Source of the DNA: Lachnospiraceae bacterium
GTDB taxonomy: Bacteria; Bacillota; Clostridia; Lachnospirales; Lachnospiraceae
Length of the DNA: 56,244 nucleotides
Assembly (NCBI GenBank): GCA_022510725.1
Contig: JAFLSW010000013.1
Span: 1-56,244, forward strand
Direction of reading: 5' to 3'
Part shown: positions 34,293 through 42,351 of the stretch, one piece after another
Layout of the letters: each line of letters begins with the position of its first letter
Numbering within the stretch: position 1 is the first letter of the stretch
Position numbers and translations under genes: made by a program
Notes under the pieces: model-generated
The model's input: the letters and a program-made list of their open reading frames with translations, nothing else
Database searches by the model: none
What the model was told of the DNA's origin: nothing

Positions 34293-34850
34293 ATGAGCGG
34301 AAAAGCTGCATGTACTGCAGAGGAAGCATTAAAAAAATTAAAAGACGGTAATGTGCAATATCTGGATGCCAAAGAAAATAAAGGGGACATCTCCTTGGCC
34401 CTTCGGAAAAAGACTTATGATGAGGGGCAGACACCTTATGCGGTTATCGTTACCTGTTCCGATTCCAGAGTCATACCGGAAAGCATTTTTACCGCCGGCA
34501 TTGGGGAGCTTTTTGTGATCCGTGCAGCAGGTAATGCCATTGACAAGCATCAGCTTGGCAGCATCGAATATGCCGCAGAACATTTGGGAAGTCCTTTGGT
34601 TGTGGTCATGGGTCATACCCGTTGTGGAGCGGTAACTGCTGCAATCGATAAAAATGCAGAAAACTACATAAAATTCATTACTGATGAGATCTGCAAAGCG
34701 ATTGGTGGGGAAACAGATGATTACAAGGCCTGCTGCTTAAATGTAGAGCACAGTGTGAAAATGATAGAAGATAATCTGGAGCTTCCCCGGGGAGTGAAGA
34801 TATGCGGTGCAGTGTACCACTTAGAGGATGGCAAAGTAGAGTTTTTGTAA
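34293..34850 (+). CDS. Beta-class carbonic anhydrase
   Basis: The 185-residue enzyme has the beta-class zinc ligands Cys55, His108 and Cys111 and the Asp57/Arg59 dyad (VTCSDSRV, GHTRCGAV). It interconverts CO2 and bicarbonate in the cytoplasm, supplying bicarbonate for carboxylases. The AGAGGGAAACACAAG leader precedes ATG 34293. It is a single gene in its own context, followed by a weak hairpin. Confidence 0.92.
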   Translation: MSGKAACTAEEALKKLKDGNVQYLDAKENKGDISLALRKKTYDEGQTPYAVIVTCSDSRVIPESIFTAGIGELFVIRAAGNAIDKHQLGSIEYAAEHLGSPLVVVMGHTRCGAVTAAIDKNAENYIKFITDEICKAIGGETDDYKACCLNVEHSVKMIEDNLELPRGVKICGAVYHLEDGKVEFL

Positions 34851-34860
34851 TCAATCACAT

Positions 34861-34893
34861 AAAGGTTTTCATGGGAAACTTTGGAAACCTTTT
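34861..34893 (+). terminator. Weak intrinsic terminator after carbonic anhydrase
   Basis: AAAGGTTT at 34861-34868 pairs with AAACCTTT at 34885-34892, followed by only a short T run. The next gene begins 18 bases later, so readthrough is likely. Confidence 0.5.
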
Positions 34894-34911
34894 GCTATGG
34901 AGGAAATGAAA

Positions 34912-35193
34912 ATGAAAGAAATCACACTTTTTTACTTGGAGGATTGTCCTTATTGCCATAATGCCAGAAGAGCATTAAAAGAACTGATAGAGGAAAATCC
35001 CGGCTATGGGGAGGTCAATGTAGATTGGATCGAAGAAAACCATCATCCCGAATTGCTTGGTAAATATGATTATTATTATGTTCCCAGTATTTTTGTTGAC
35101 CACAAAAAGCTGTATGAAGCACATCCATCCGAGAGTTACGAATCTTGCAAAGCAAATGTAAAGGCGGCGCTGGATGCTGTTTTGAACGAGTGA
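34912..35193 (+). CDS. Thioredoxin/glutaredoxin-fold protein
   Basis: Start ATG 34912 is preferred because GGAGGA stands 7 bases upstream; the frame opens at 34897. The 93-residue protein begins MKEITLFYLEDCPYCHNAR, with the redox pair Cys12/Cys15 (CPYC, the glutaredoxin-type motif), and has the cis-proline region YVPSIFVD. It should reduce or exchange disulphides in the cytoplasm. It precedes the nitroreductase gene by 40 bases; the two may be coexpressed in redox handling. Confidence 0.82.
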   Translation: MKEITLFYLEDCPYCHNARRALKELIEENPGYGEVNVDWIEENHHPELLGKYDYYYVPSIFVDHKKLYEAHPSESYESCKANVKAALDAVLNE

Positions 35194-35233
35194 AAGGGAA
35201 TTGATTGTGTAAAATAGTGAAAGGGGAAAAGTA

Positions 35234-35731
35234 ATGAACGAAATATTTCATAGGGTCAGCATTAGAAAATATGAGGACAGACCGGTGGAACAGGAAAAGC
35301 TGATGAAGATACTGCGGGCCGGCATGCAGGCGCCCTCTGCAGGAAATCAACAGCCTTGGGAATTTTATGTGGTAACCCGCCCTGAATGTATTCAGGAACT
35401 GGCAAAGTCCCATATCTATGCCGGCTGTGCGGCAGGGGCACCGGTATTGATCGTTCCGGTTTATCGGAAAGAAGATCTGCTGTTTCCACAATATGCGCAG
35501 ATCGATATGTCCATCGCTCAGGAAAATATGTGGCTGGAAACGGATGCATTAGGTCTTGGCGGTGTCTGGCTTGGTATTGCACCGATTAGAGAGCGAATGG
35601 ATGCCGTAGCCAAAATCCTTGATCTGCCGGACAATGTAGAGGCGTTTTCTATATTTGCACTGGGCTATCCGGCGGAGGAAAGACCCCAGCAGGATCGTTT
35701 TGATGAATCAAGGATTCATTTTGTAGAATAA
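35234..35731 (+). CDS. Nitroreductase family flavoprotein
   Basis: The 165-residue protein starts NEIFHRVSIRKYEDRPVEQEKL, the standard nitroreductase opening with the Arg that binds FMN phosphate (RVSIRKY), and includes MQAPSAGNQQPWEFYVV and ALGLGGVWLGIAPI. FMN-dependent enzymes of this fold reduce nitro groups, quinones or flavins with NAD(P)H. The substrate is open. GAAAGGGG precedes the ATG. A perfect-stem terminator follows. Confidence 0.9.
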   Translation: MNEIFHRVSIRKYEDRPVEQEKLMKILRAGMQAPSAGNQQPWEFYVVTRPECIQELAKSHIYAGCAAGAPVLIVPVYRKEDLLFPQYAQIDMSIAQENMWLETDALGLGGVWLGIAPIRERMDAVAKILDLPDNVEAFSIFALGYPAEERPQQDRFDESRIHFVE

Positions 35732-35757
35732 ACAGGTTTATAAAAAGCAAAAGAATT

Positions 35758-35786
35758 TCCGAAAGGTAAAGCCTTTCGGATTTTTT
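35758..35786 (+). terminator. Intrinsic terminator after the nitroreductase gene
   Basis: TCCGAAAGG at 35758-35766 pairs with CCTTTCGGA at 35772-35780 around a 5-base loop and is followed by six T. Confidence 0.9.
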
Positions 35787-35799
35787 ATTGAAATCAGTC

Positions 35800-35828
35800 T
35801 TGACATTTGTGTCTACACGATGTAGAAT
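35800..35828 (+). promoter_or_regulatory. Sigma-A promoter of the second BlaI operon
   Basis: TTGACA at 35800-35805 and TAGAAT at 35823-35828 are 17 bases apart. The -10 overlaps a BlaI-type box. Confidence 0.8.
35812..35826. promoter_or_regulatory. BlaI/MecI-type operator 1
   Basis: TCTACACGATGTAGA is a perfect palindrome of 6-base arms around CGA with the TACA/TGTA core of BlaI/MecI boxes. It covers the end of the spacer and the start of the -10 element. Confidence 0.85.
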
Positions 35829-35840
35829 GACAATATAAAT

Positions 35841-35855
35841 TCTACAAATTGTAGA
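35841..35855. promoter_or_regulatory. BlaI/MecI-type operator 2
   Basis: TCTACAAATTGTAGA has the same arms as operator 1 and starts 29 bases after it, just ahead of the ribosome site. Two dimers of the repressor would cover the promoter and start region. Confidence 0.85.
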
Positions 35856-35867
35856 CAGGAGATAACT

Positions 35868-36221
35868 ATGGCAGAGTATAAATTAGGTGAAATCGAAATG
35901 AGATTTGCAGAGCTGATTTGGAGCAATGAGCCCATTCCCTCAGGGGAACTGGCAAGCTTAAGCCTGAAAGAACTGAATTGGAAGCGCACCACTACCTATA
36001 CGGTTTTGAAGAGATTATGCGATAAAGGCATCTTTCAAAATGAAAAGGGAATGGTGTCCTCTTTGGTATCCAAACAATTATTCCAGGCCAAACAAAGTGA
36101 AGAATTTGTGGAAGATGCCTTCGGCGGTTCTCTTCCCAATTTTGTTGCGGCTTTTGTTTCACAAAAAAAGCTTTCCAAGAAGGAAGTAGAAGAACTGAAG
36201 CGTATTATTGAGGAAAACTGA
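35868..36221 (+). CDS. BlaI/MecI/CopY family transcriptional repressor (second copy)
   Basis: The 117-residue repressor has the family winged helix with EIEMRFAELIWSNEPIPSGELA and the recognition helix in WKRTTTYTVLKRLCDKGI. Two perfect TACA/TGTA boxes lie immediately upstream, so autorepression is well supported. CAGGAGATAACT leads to ATG 35868. The M56 sensor follows 17 bases downstream. The C-terminal half (SKKEVEELKRIIEEN) is the dimerisation region that a sensor protease would inactivate. It shares only the fold with the first copy at 13654. Confidence 0.92.
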   Translation: MAEYKLGEIEMRFAELIWSNEPIPSGELASLSLKELNWKRTTTYTVLKRLCDKGIFQNEKGMVSSLVSKQLFQAKQSEEFVEDAFGGSLPNFVAAFVSQKKLSKKEVEELKRIIEEN

Positions 36222-36238
36222 GAAAGGGGCGGGAGAAG

Positions 36239-38848
36239 ATGATGACTGCTTTTATGAGTACACTGATCAAGATGAGTCTGCGTGGAATCGTAATCGTTTT
36301 TGTTGTCCTGCTTGTTCGACTTTTGTTAAAACAATTGCGGGTCGGTCATAAATACATTCTGGGTCTTTGGGCCATGACTTTCTTGTATTTTATCATTCCC
36401 TGGAAGCTTAGTCTGCCCATGGGATTTTGGAATAATGTGAATATGCCGGAAGAAGTGCGGGTGGTTACAGAACCACAGATTGTGTCAAATGAAAATCAGG
36501 AAACGGCCGATAGTGATCTTGATTCTGTCGCTGATACTTCTGCGGTGCTTACTTCCGGGGCGGCAGACTATATAGAACCTATTGCAACAACACCTGCAGA
36601 AGCACCAAAGCAGAATGTAACAGGCGGAGGTGGAACGAAGAACGCAGTCGAAAAAAGCAGCCGGAAAAAACCGGAGCTTGGAAGCGTGTTGGGCATTTTG
36701 TGGCTGGTGGGCTTAAGCGCTCTGTTTGGACATATGTTATATACCTATTTTGCACTGAAAAGAAAACTACGGGTAAGTATGTTATATCGGGATAATATCT
36801 GGTGGGCAGAAGATATCGATATGCCTATGGTTTTCGGCTTGCTTCGCCCTCGGATCTATCTGCCGGTTTCCATGAAATCAGAAGATCTGTCCTATGTGAT
36901 CGCTCATGAAAAGATGCATATCAAAAGAAAAGATTCGCCTTTTAAAATGCTGATCTATGGGGTATGTCTCATTCATTGGTTTAATCCTTTCATCTGGATT
37001 GCCTATATGCTCTTTGGAAACGATATCGAAAAGGCATGTGATGAAGAAGTTATTCAAAGCATGAGCAAAGAAAAGCGGAAAGAGTATGCTTATGCGCTGC
37101 TTCATATTGCTGCCGGAAACGGCATGAGAAAAAAGAAAATCTTTGTTGCACCCATCTGTTTTGACGAGGGCAATGTGAAATCAAGGATTGGAAATATCAT
37201 GAAATACAAATATACCATTCCGGCAATGGGAGCTGTGGCCGTACTGGTGATTCTGGCTCTGTCTACCATGTTTCTGACCGAAGCCAAGGGAGAAAGCCTA
37301 GTGGAAGAGAAGGAACGGGAAGAAGTGGGAGAAGAAGGGACGGACCAAGGTGGTAAGGAAAATGCCGGTACCGACATGAATGGGGAAGAAGAAACAGCAG
37401 CACTGCCGGTCTTTTATGTGGAAGATCCGGATGTGCTTCAGATCGGAGAAAACTTTTCTCCGGAGGATTACTATATTACTAACTGTTATACTTACTCCAA
37501 TCATTATTATATCGATGAAAACGGCGTACTCTGGGGCACCGGAACCAATGAATTCGGCCAGCTGGGTACAGGTACTTACGGTATAGAAGAATCCTATGAA
37601 GAGCCGGTTAAGATCGCAGAAAATGTGGTTTCTGTGGATGCTTCCTGGAACGGGTACTTTTGCATCTATCTGACAGAAGAGGGATGGCTCTATGGCATCG
37701 GTTCCAATCATGCCGAAGTGCTTTTGGGAGAAGAAAGCGAATCCGGAGTGTATTCAGACTATGATTTTAAGAAGGTTACAGAACCGGTCCTGATGATGAC
37801 AGATGTAGCTTATGCAAAAGCGGGAAGGGAATGTGTGGTTGCCCTTCAAACTACTAAGACCGCTTATTGGTGGGGACAATATGCTCCTTGGACACATACC
37901 GATGCAGGCGGTTTAGATGGGATAGAGGAAAATTATTGGAAGCTGGAAGAGGATGAGTCGAATCCCTTAAAGATGTTTGCTGAGGGGCCCATGAAGATCA
38001 TGGAACAGTGTAAATTTGTTACCACAGGAACATTTACCGGTGCTGCCATCAGTGAATCGGGTGAATTGTATACCTGGGGATTCAATATCTTTGGACAATG
38101 CGGAACCCCTGTCACAGAGGACGATTTTGTCCGTACTCCCACAAAGGTCATGGATGGTGTGAAAATGGTCTGGCCGGAAAGGATGGCCTTTAGCGATCCT
38201 GTAAGCCGGTCACCCTACGCTGACTATGGCATATTGGAAACCAGTTATGCATATAACACTTTTGTGTTAAAAGAAGATAATAGCTTACTGGCTGTGGGAC
38301 TGGATATGGGTGATAAGGAGAAAGTGACTCACATAAATGGAGATCTTGTAGAAACGAAGACCAATTTATACAGTGACGAGTTTGTTCCCATTGAAGTAAT
38401 CCAATACTCTGTAAGCAACAATCTGGCAACTTTAAATAAGCTGCAGTTTGGTATGTCGGTACAGGAGGTTGAGGGTATTTTAAACAGTGCCAATATGTAT
38501 CCCTTTCAAGTGGATGAGAGCATGTACAATGAAGGGTATGCCGTAGGTCTTTCAGCTCAGTATAGACAGTATCATTGCTATTTTGACTTTGGCAGTCCCA
38601 ATAAGCTGGTCAAGATCACCATCCAGGAGGGCGGAAGCCGGGACGGACGGTTTGTGCTGGGTATGTCTCTTGCAGATCTGAAAGAAGCTGTCACGAACGC
38701 AGGAGGAACCCTTACCGAAATTGAAAAGGATGCCCCTTGGGCTATCTGGATCTATCAGGACCATGAACAGCATATCCAGTACGAGTTTAGTGTGTATGAG
38801 GAAAAGGTAACTGTAGTAAGTGAGAGGGTGATCGTAGATCCTGAATGA
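36239..38848 (+). CDS. M56 family membrane metallopeptidase with C-terminal RCC1-like repeats
   Basis: The 869-residue protein begins with the BlaR1-type membrane part: helices near residues 12-30, 38-55 and 150-170, and the zinc site HEKMH (His223, Glu224, His227) followed by ACDEEV with the third ligand. The fourth helix (about 325-345) leads into a large extracytoplasmic part. From about residue 420 this contains RCC1-type repeats such as LWGTGTNEFGQLGTG, LYGIGSNHAE, AYWWGQYAPW and LYTWGFNIFGQCGTP, expected to form a beta-propeller, then a C-terminal domain of about 150 residues with repeated GMS-type segments. The usual penicillin sensor is absent, so a different ligand is read. It is paired with the BlaI repressor upstream. 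Confidence 0.85.
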   Translation: MMTAFMSTLIKMSLRGIVIVFVVLLVRLLLKQLRVGHKYILGLWAMTFLYFIIPWKLSLPMGFWNNVNMPEEVRVVTEPQIVSNENQETADSDLDSVADTSAVLTSGAADYIEPIATTPAEAPKQNVTGGGGTKNAVEKSSRKKPELGSVLGILWLVGLSALFGHMLYTYFALKRKLRVSMLYRDNIWWAEDIDMPMVFGLLRPRIYLPVSMKSEDLSYVIAHEKMHIKRKDSPFKMLIYGVCLIHWFNPFIWIAYMLFGNDIEKACDEEVIQSMSKEKRKEYAYALLHIAAGNGMRKKKIFVAPICFDEGNVKSRIGNIMKYKYTIPAMGAVAVLVILALSTMFLTEAKGESLVEEKEREEVGEEGTDQGGKENAGTDMNGEEETAALPVFYVEDPDVLQIGENFSPEDYYITNCYTYSNHYYIDENGVLWGTGTNEFGQLGTGTYGIEESYEEPVKIAENVVSVDASWNGYFCIYLTEEGWLYGIGSNHAEVLLGEESESGVYSDYDFKKVTEPVLMMTDVAYAKAGRECVVALQTTKTAYWWGQYAPWTHTDAGGLDGIEENYWKLEEDESNPLKMFAEGPMKIMEQCKFVTTGTFTGAAISESGELYTWGFNIFGQCGTPVTEDDFVRTPTKVMDGVKMVWPERMAFSDPVSRSPYADYGILETSYAYNTFVLKEDNSLLAVGLDMGDKEKVTHINGDLVETKTNLYSDEFVPIEVIQYSVSNNLATLNKLQFGMSVQEVEGILNSANMYPFQVDESMYNEGYAVGLSAQYRQYHCYFDFGSPNKLVKITIQEGGSRDGRFVLGMSLADLKEAVTNAGGTLTEIEKDAPWAIWIYQDHEQHIQYEFSVYEEKVTVVSERVIVDPE

Positions 38849-38850
38849 TA

Positions 38851-38936
38851 TTCGCGAACACAATGAGCCAAGCGGCTGCGAAGCAGACATTTGGCGAATG
38901 TGCGCGAACCATGATGAAGCAAAGCGTAATCATGGT
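38851..38936 (+). repeat. Structured intergenic element with nested inverted repeats (REP-like)
   Basis: TTCGCG-AA-CACA at 38851-38862 pairs with TGTGCGCGAA at 38899-38908; inside, GCCAA (38867-38871) pairs with TTGGC (38891-38895), and CTGC-GAA-GCAG closes the centre. A second hairpin follows, ACCATGAT at 38908-38915 with ATCATGGT at 38929-38936. No T run follows. The layout resembles small repeat elements dispersed between genes of clostridia, but only one copy is in this window. Confidence 0.5.
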
Positions 38937-38955
38937 ATAATAACATCTCATTATA

Positions 38956-38980
38956 GTAAATGAAAATTATTTTCATTTAC
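38956..38980. promoter_or_regulatory. Fur box upstream of feoAB
   Basis: GTAAATGAAAA at 38956-38966 and TTTTCATTTAC at 38970-38980 form a perfect palindrome with 11-base arms around TTA. The AATGAAAATTATTTTCATT core resembles the Fur consensus. It overlaps the -35 element, so iron-loaded Fur would block transcription. Confidence 0.88.
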
Positions 38981-39004
38981 AAAATCTCCTAACTTGTGTA
39001 TAAT
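38976..39004 (+). promoter_or_regulatory. Sigma-A promoter of feoAB
   Basis: TTTACA at 38976-38981 and TATAAT at 38999-39004 are 17 bases apart. The transcript should start near 39011, leaving a leader of about 100 bases before the FeoAB start. Confidence 0.85.
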
Positions 39005-39047
39005 AAAACCGAAGAAATTCCGTATCTTGATAAGCGGATAAAGAAAG

Positions 39048-39083
39048 CTCAGGTACAGCAAAGAGGCTGTACTTGGGTTTTTT
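39048..39083 (+). terminator. Intrinsic terminator inside the feoAB leader (attenuator candidate)
   Basis: CTCAGGTACAG at 39048-39058 pairs with CTGTACTTGGG at 39067-39077 (two G-T pairs) around an 8-base loop, followed directly by TTTTTT at 39078-39083. It lies after the promoter and 26 bases before the start codon, so it must be read through or disarmed for feoAB expression. Confidence 0.75.
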
Positions 39084-39109
39084 CTATGAAATATACCGGG
39101 AGAAGAATC

Positions 39110-41467
39110 ATGACACTAAAAGAACTGCCAATCGGAAAAAAGGCCACCATCACCACTGTTGGGGGAGAAGGTGCATTAAGACAACACTTTTTGGATATGG
39201 GCGTGATCCCCAATACGGATATCGTCCTGGTTAAGTATGCCCCTTTGGGCGATCCCATGGAATTCATGATCCATGACTACGAGCTGACTCTGCGTATAGC
39301 GGATGCAGAAAAAATAGAGATCGAAAATGTGAGAGAAGCCGATTCGGATATTGTAAAAGTCGAGAAAAAAGAAAGAAAAAAGCGCATTTCCCATCCCGGT
39401 CTGGGTGAAGGCGGAAAGTATCATGTAAAGGCTACCGAAAATCCTTTGCCGGAGGGAACGGTTTTAACCTTTGCTCTGGCGGGCAATCAAAACTGCGGCA
39501 AGACCACCTTGTTCAATCAGTTAACAGGAGCTAACCAGCATGTGGGAAATTTTCCCGGCGTTACCATAGACAGAAAAGACGGCGGGATCAAAGGACATGG
39601 TAATACTTTGATCACGGATTTGCCGGGCATTTATTCCATGTCGCCGTATTCCAGTGAAGAAATCGTAACCAGAGCCTATGTCTTAAATGAAAATCCAAAA
39701 GGTATCATCAATGTGGTGGATGCCTCCAATATGGAGCGTAATCTCTACCTTACCATGCAGTTGATGGAATTGGATATTCCCATGGTGCTGGCTCTTAACA
39801 TGATGGATGAGGTGCGGGGGAATGGGGGTGCTATTTATATCAATGAAATGGAAGATATGCTGGGTATCCCGGTAGTACCTATTTCTGCTGCAAAGAACGA
39901 AGGAATTGATGAGTTGATCGACCATGCCATTCATGTGGCAAAATATCAGGAGCGTCCGGGCAGGATCGATTTTTGCGGAGTTGATCAAAACGGCGGTGCC
40001 GTACATAGATGTCTCCATGCCATCATGCACCTGATAGAGGACCATGCAAAACGGAGCGGCATTCCTGTCCGCTTTGCTGCCAGCAAGTTAGCAGAGGGTG
40101 ACAAGGATATCCTGGAAAGTCTGGAATTGGATCAAAATGAAACAGAGATGTTAGAGCATATTATCTGCCAGATGGAAAAGGAAGGCGGCATGGATCGGGC
40201 GGCTGCCATTGCGGACATGCGGTTTTCCTTTATTAAGGATGTATGTGATAAGACGGTGATCAAGCCAAAGGAAAGTAAGGAACATGCAAGAAGTGCCAGA
40301 ATTGATAAGATCCTGACAGGAAAGTACACTGCCATTCCTTCCTTTATCCTGATCATGGCATTGGTATTTTGGCTGACCTTCAATGTGATTGGGGCGTGGC
40401 TGCAGGGGTTGTTGGAACTAGGCATTACATGGCTCTCCGATCTGGTGGATACAGCTCTTACCACAGCTAATGTCAACGGAGCCCTGCACTCCTTAGTCAT
40501 TGACGGCATTTTTAACGGCGTAGGCAGCGTTTTAAGCTTCCTGCCCATTATCGTGACTTTGTTTTTCTTTTTATCTTTATTGGAGGATAGCGGATATATT
40601 GCAAGGGTTGCTTTTGTTATGGACCGGCTTCTTCGAAAGATCGGTTTGTCCGGAAGAAGCATCGTTCCCATGCTGATCGGATTCGGTTGTACCGTTCCCG
40701 GTGTCATGGCCACCAGAACCCTGCCTTCCGAGCGGGACAGAAAAATGACTATTCTATTGACACCCTTTATGAGCTGTTCCGCCAAGGTGCCCATTTACGG
40801 TTTCTTTACTGCCGTGTTCTTTCCGGGACATGGGGCACTGGTTATGACTTTATTGTATCTTTTGGGCATTATCCTTGGCATCATTATGGCTCTGCTTATG
40901 AAAGGAACGATCTTCAAAGGAGAAGCGGTGCCCTTCGTTATGGAGCTTCCCAATTACCGTATGCCGGGAGCAAAAAATGTGGGTCATCTTCTCTGGGATA
41001 AAGCAAAGGACTTTTTGCAGCGTGCCTTTACTGTTATCTTTATTGCTACTATTTTGATCTGGTTTTTGCAGACCTTTGATTTCCGCTTAAATATTGTGAC
41101 AGACTCTAAGGACAGTATGCTGGCTGTAGTAGCAAGTTTGATCGCACCTGTTCTTGCGCCCTTAGGATTGGGCGACTGGAGAATATCCACCTCTCTTATG
41201 ACCGGATTTATGGCAAAGGAAAGCGTGGTAGCCACCTTGTCGGTGCTCTTTGGAACAACAGACATGCTGACCCAGGTGCTGGCGCCTCTTGAAACGGCAG
41301 CCCTCCTTGTGTTCTGCCTGCTTTATACTCCTTGTGTTGCGGCCATTGCTTCGGTAAAACGGGAGCTGGGCGGCAAATGGGCAGCTGTGGTTGTGGTAGG
41401 ACAATGTGTCATTGCCTGGATCGCAGCCTTTGCAGTCAGGATGATCGGTCTGGCTTTGGGATTTTAG
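39110..41467 (+). CDS. feoB: FeoA-FeoB fusion ferrous iron transporter
   Basis: The open frame reaches back to 38996, but the promoter and the GGGAGAAGAATC site fix the start at ATG 39110. The 785-residue protein opens with a FeoA (SH3-like) domain of about 75 residues (MTLKELPIGKKATI, GVIPNTDIVLVKYAPLGDP), a charged linker, then the FeoB G domain (GNQNCGKTT near residue 125, DLPGIYSM, ALNMMDEV) and about eight membrane helices with two Gate-type repeats. It imports Fe(II) under anaerobic conditions. Expression is controlled by the Fur box and probably by the leader terminator. Confidence 0.95.
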   Translation: MTLKELPIGKKATITTVGGEGALRQHFLDMGVIPNTDIVLVKYAPLGDPMEFMIHDYELTLRIADAEKIEIENVREADSDIVKVEKKERKKRISHPGLGEGGKYHVKATENPLPEGTVLTFALAGNQNCGKTTLFNQLTGANQHVGNFPGVTIDRKDGGIKGHGNTLITDLPGIYSMSPYSSEEIVTRAYVLNENPKGIINVVDASNMERNLYLTMQLMELDIPMVLALNMMDEVRGNGGAIYINEMEDMLGIPVVPISAAKNEGIDELIDHAIHVAKYQERPGRIDFCGVDQNGGAVHRCLHAIMHLIEDHAKRSGIPVRFAASKLAEGDKDILESLELDQNETEMLEHIICQMEKEGGMDRAAAIADMRFSFIKDVCDKTVIKPKESKEHARSARIDKILTGKYTAIPSFILIMALVFWLTFNVIGAWLQGLLELGITWLSDLVDTALTTANVNGALHSLVIDGIFNGVGSVLSFLPIIVTLFFFLSLLEDSGYIARVAFVMDRLLRKIGLSGRSIVPMLIGFGCTVPGVMATRTLPSERDRKMTILLTPFMSCSAKVPIYGFFTAVFFPGHGALVMTLLYLLGIILGIIMALLMKGTIFKGEAVPFVMELPNYRMPGAKNVGHLLWDKAKDFLQRAFTVIFIATILIWFLQTFDFRLNIVTDSKDSMLAVVASLIAPVLAPLGLGDWRISTSLMTGFMAKESVVATLSVLFGTTDMLTQVLAPLETAALLVFCLLYTPCVAAIASVKRELGGKWAAVVVVGQCVIAWIAAFAVRMIGLALGF

Positions 41468-41489
41468 TGGATGATTGGGAGGATGAGTA

Positions 41490-41879
41490 ATGGAGAAAGT
41501 ACATCTCTCCGGAAAAGAGATCAGAGAATATACAAGAGAGGCCTGTGAAAGAAGCGGTTATTCACAGGAATTCTTTGCAGATTTCTGGAACCGGCTGATG
41601 GAAAGACAGGATATCTACAAAGAGTATGTGACCTATCTGGTGACGGGAGATTTCCCGGGACAGGTTAAGGTGGAAGGCTACCAGGTGGTGGATGTGTTGA
41701 TCTGGCAGATGGACCGGTTTAAAGCCAAAATGGATACGGATACCTATGATACAAAGCAGGATAAAACTAAGATGGTTCTTTCCGCCTTTGATACTTTTCT
41801 GAAAATGGCGAAGGAGCCGGAGGCATATGTGGCAAAAATGCGGGAAGACACGGGAACGGATTATCCGGATAAATTTTAA
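41490..41879 (+). CDS. Small helical protein after feoAB, unknown function
   Basis: This 129-residue soluble, mostly helical protein starts with EKVHLSGKEIREYTREACER and has no cysteine pair of the FeoC type beyond a single Cys. GGGAGGATGAGTA precedes ATG 41490, 22 bases after the feoB stop, so it is likely cotranscribed. Its place is where FeoC or a small iron accessory gene often lies, but the sequence does not look like FeoC; I leave the role open. Confidence 0.6.
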   Translation: MEKVHLSGKEIREYTREACERSGYSQEFFADFWNRLMERQDIYKEYVTYLVTGDFPGQVKVEGYQVVDVLIWQMDRFKAKMDTDTYDTKQDKTKMVLSAFDTFLKMAKEPEAYVAKMREDTGTDYPDKF

Positions 41880-41888
41880 GGAGCTGTT

Positions 41889-42257
41889 ATGGAAAATTCA
41901 GAAATATCTTTTGTGTATATGGTGAAATGTGAAGATGGATCTCTTTATACCGGCATTACAAAAGATGTAAAAAAGCGGATGGGAGAACATTTTTTTAAAA
42001 CGCAGAAAGGGGCAAAGTATACCAAAAGCCGTCAGGTCACAGAGATCATGATGGTGTGGGAGGCTGCCTCTTTTTCTTCTGCCGCAAGGCTGGAGTATGC
42101 CATCAAGCGCCTTGCCAGAAAGGATAAGTTGGACCTTATAAAAAATCCCATAGAAAAACTGGGGATTTTGATTCCCAAACTTTCTGAGGAAACCTATATA
42201 CCGAGAACAGAATATGTTATGGAGATCTCCAGGCTTTTGGAGCCTTTGGCAGACTAG
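41889..42257 (+). CDS. GIY-YIG domain protein
   Basis: The 122-residue single-domain protein has the variant motif FVYMVKCEDGSLYTGIT (VYM for GIY, YTG for YIG), then MGEHFFKTQKGAKYTKSR with the arginine/lysine cluster and ARLEYAIKRLARKDK with the catalytic Glu. This is the compact UPF0213/YhbQ-like branch of GIY-YIG nucleases, often with uncertain function in DNA repair or recombination. AAGGAGCTGTT precedes ATG 41889. It follows the previous gene by 9 bases. Confidence 0.85.
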   Translation: MENSEISFVYMVKCEDGSLYTGITKDVKKRMGEHFFKTQKGAKYTKSRQVTEIMMVWEAASFSSAARLEYAIKRLARKDKLDLIKNPIEKLGILIPKLSEETYIPRTEYVMEISRLLEPLAD

Positions 42258-42287
42258 AAAAATTTACCGGGGAACAAGGGAAAACCA

Positions 42288-42316
42288 TTGATAAATATAC
42301 TGTCATTTGATAAAAT
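42288..42316 (+). promoter_or_regulatory. Sigma-A promoter of the diguanylate cyclase gene
   Basis: TTGATA at 42288-42293 and TAAAAT at 42311-42316 are 17 bases apart, 36 bases before the start codon. Confidence 0.65.
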
Positions 42317-42351
42317 GAAAGGCAGTGATAATATTAAATGAGGATAGTCAA

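Noticed and set aside
38996-39109. Longer start of FeoAB at 38996
   Set aside because: It lies inside the -10 element and upstream of the likely transcript start; the ribosome site is at 39110.
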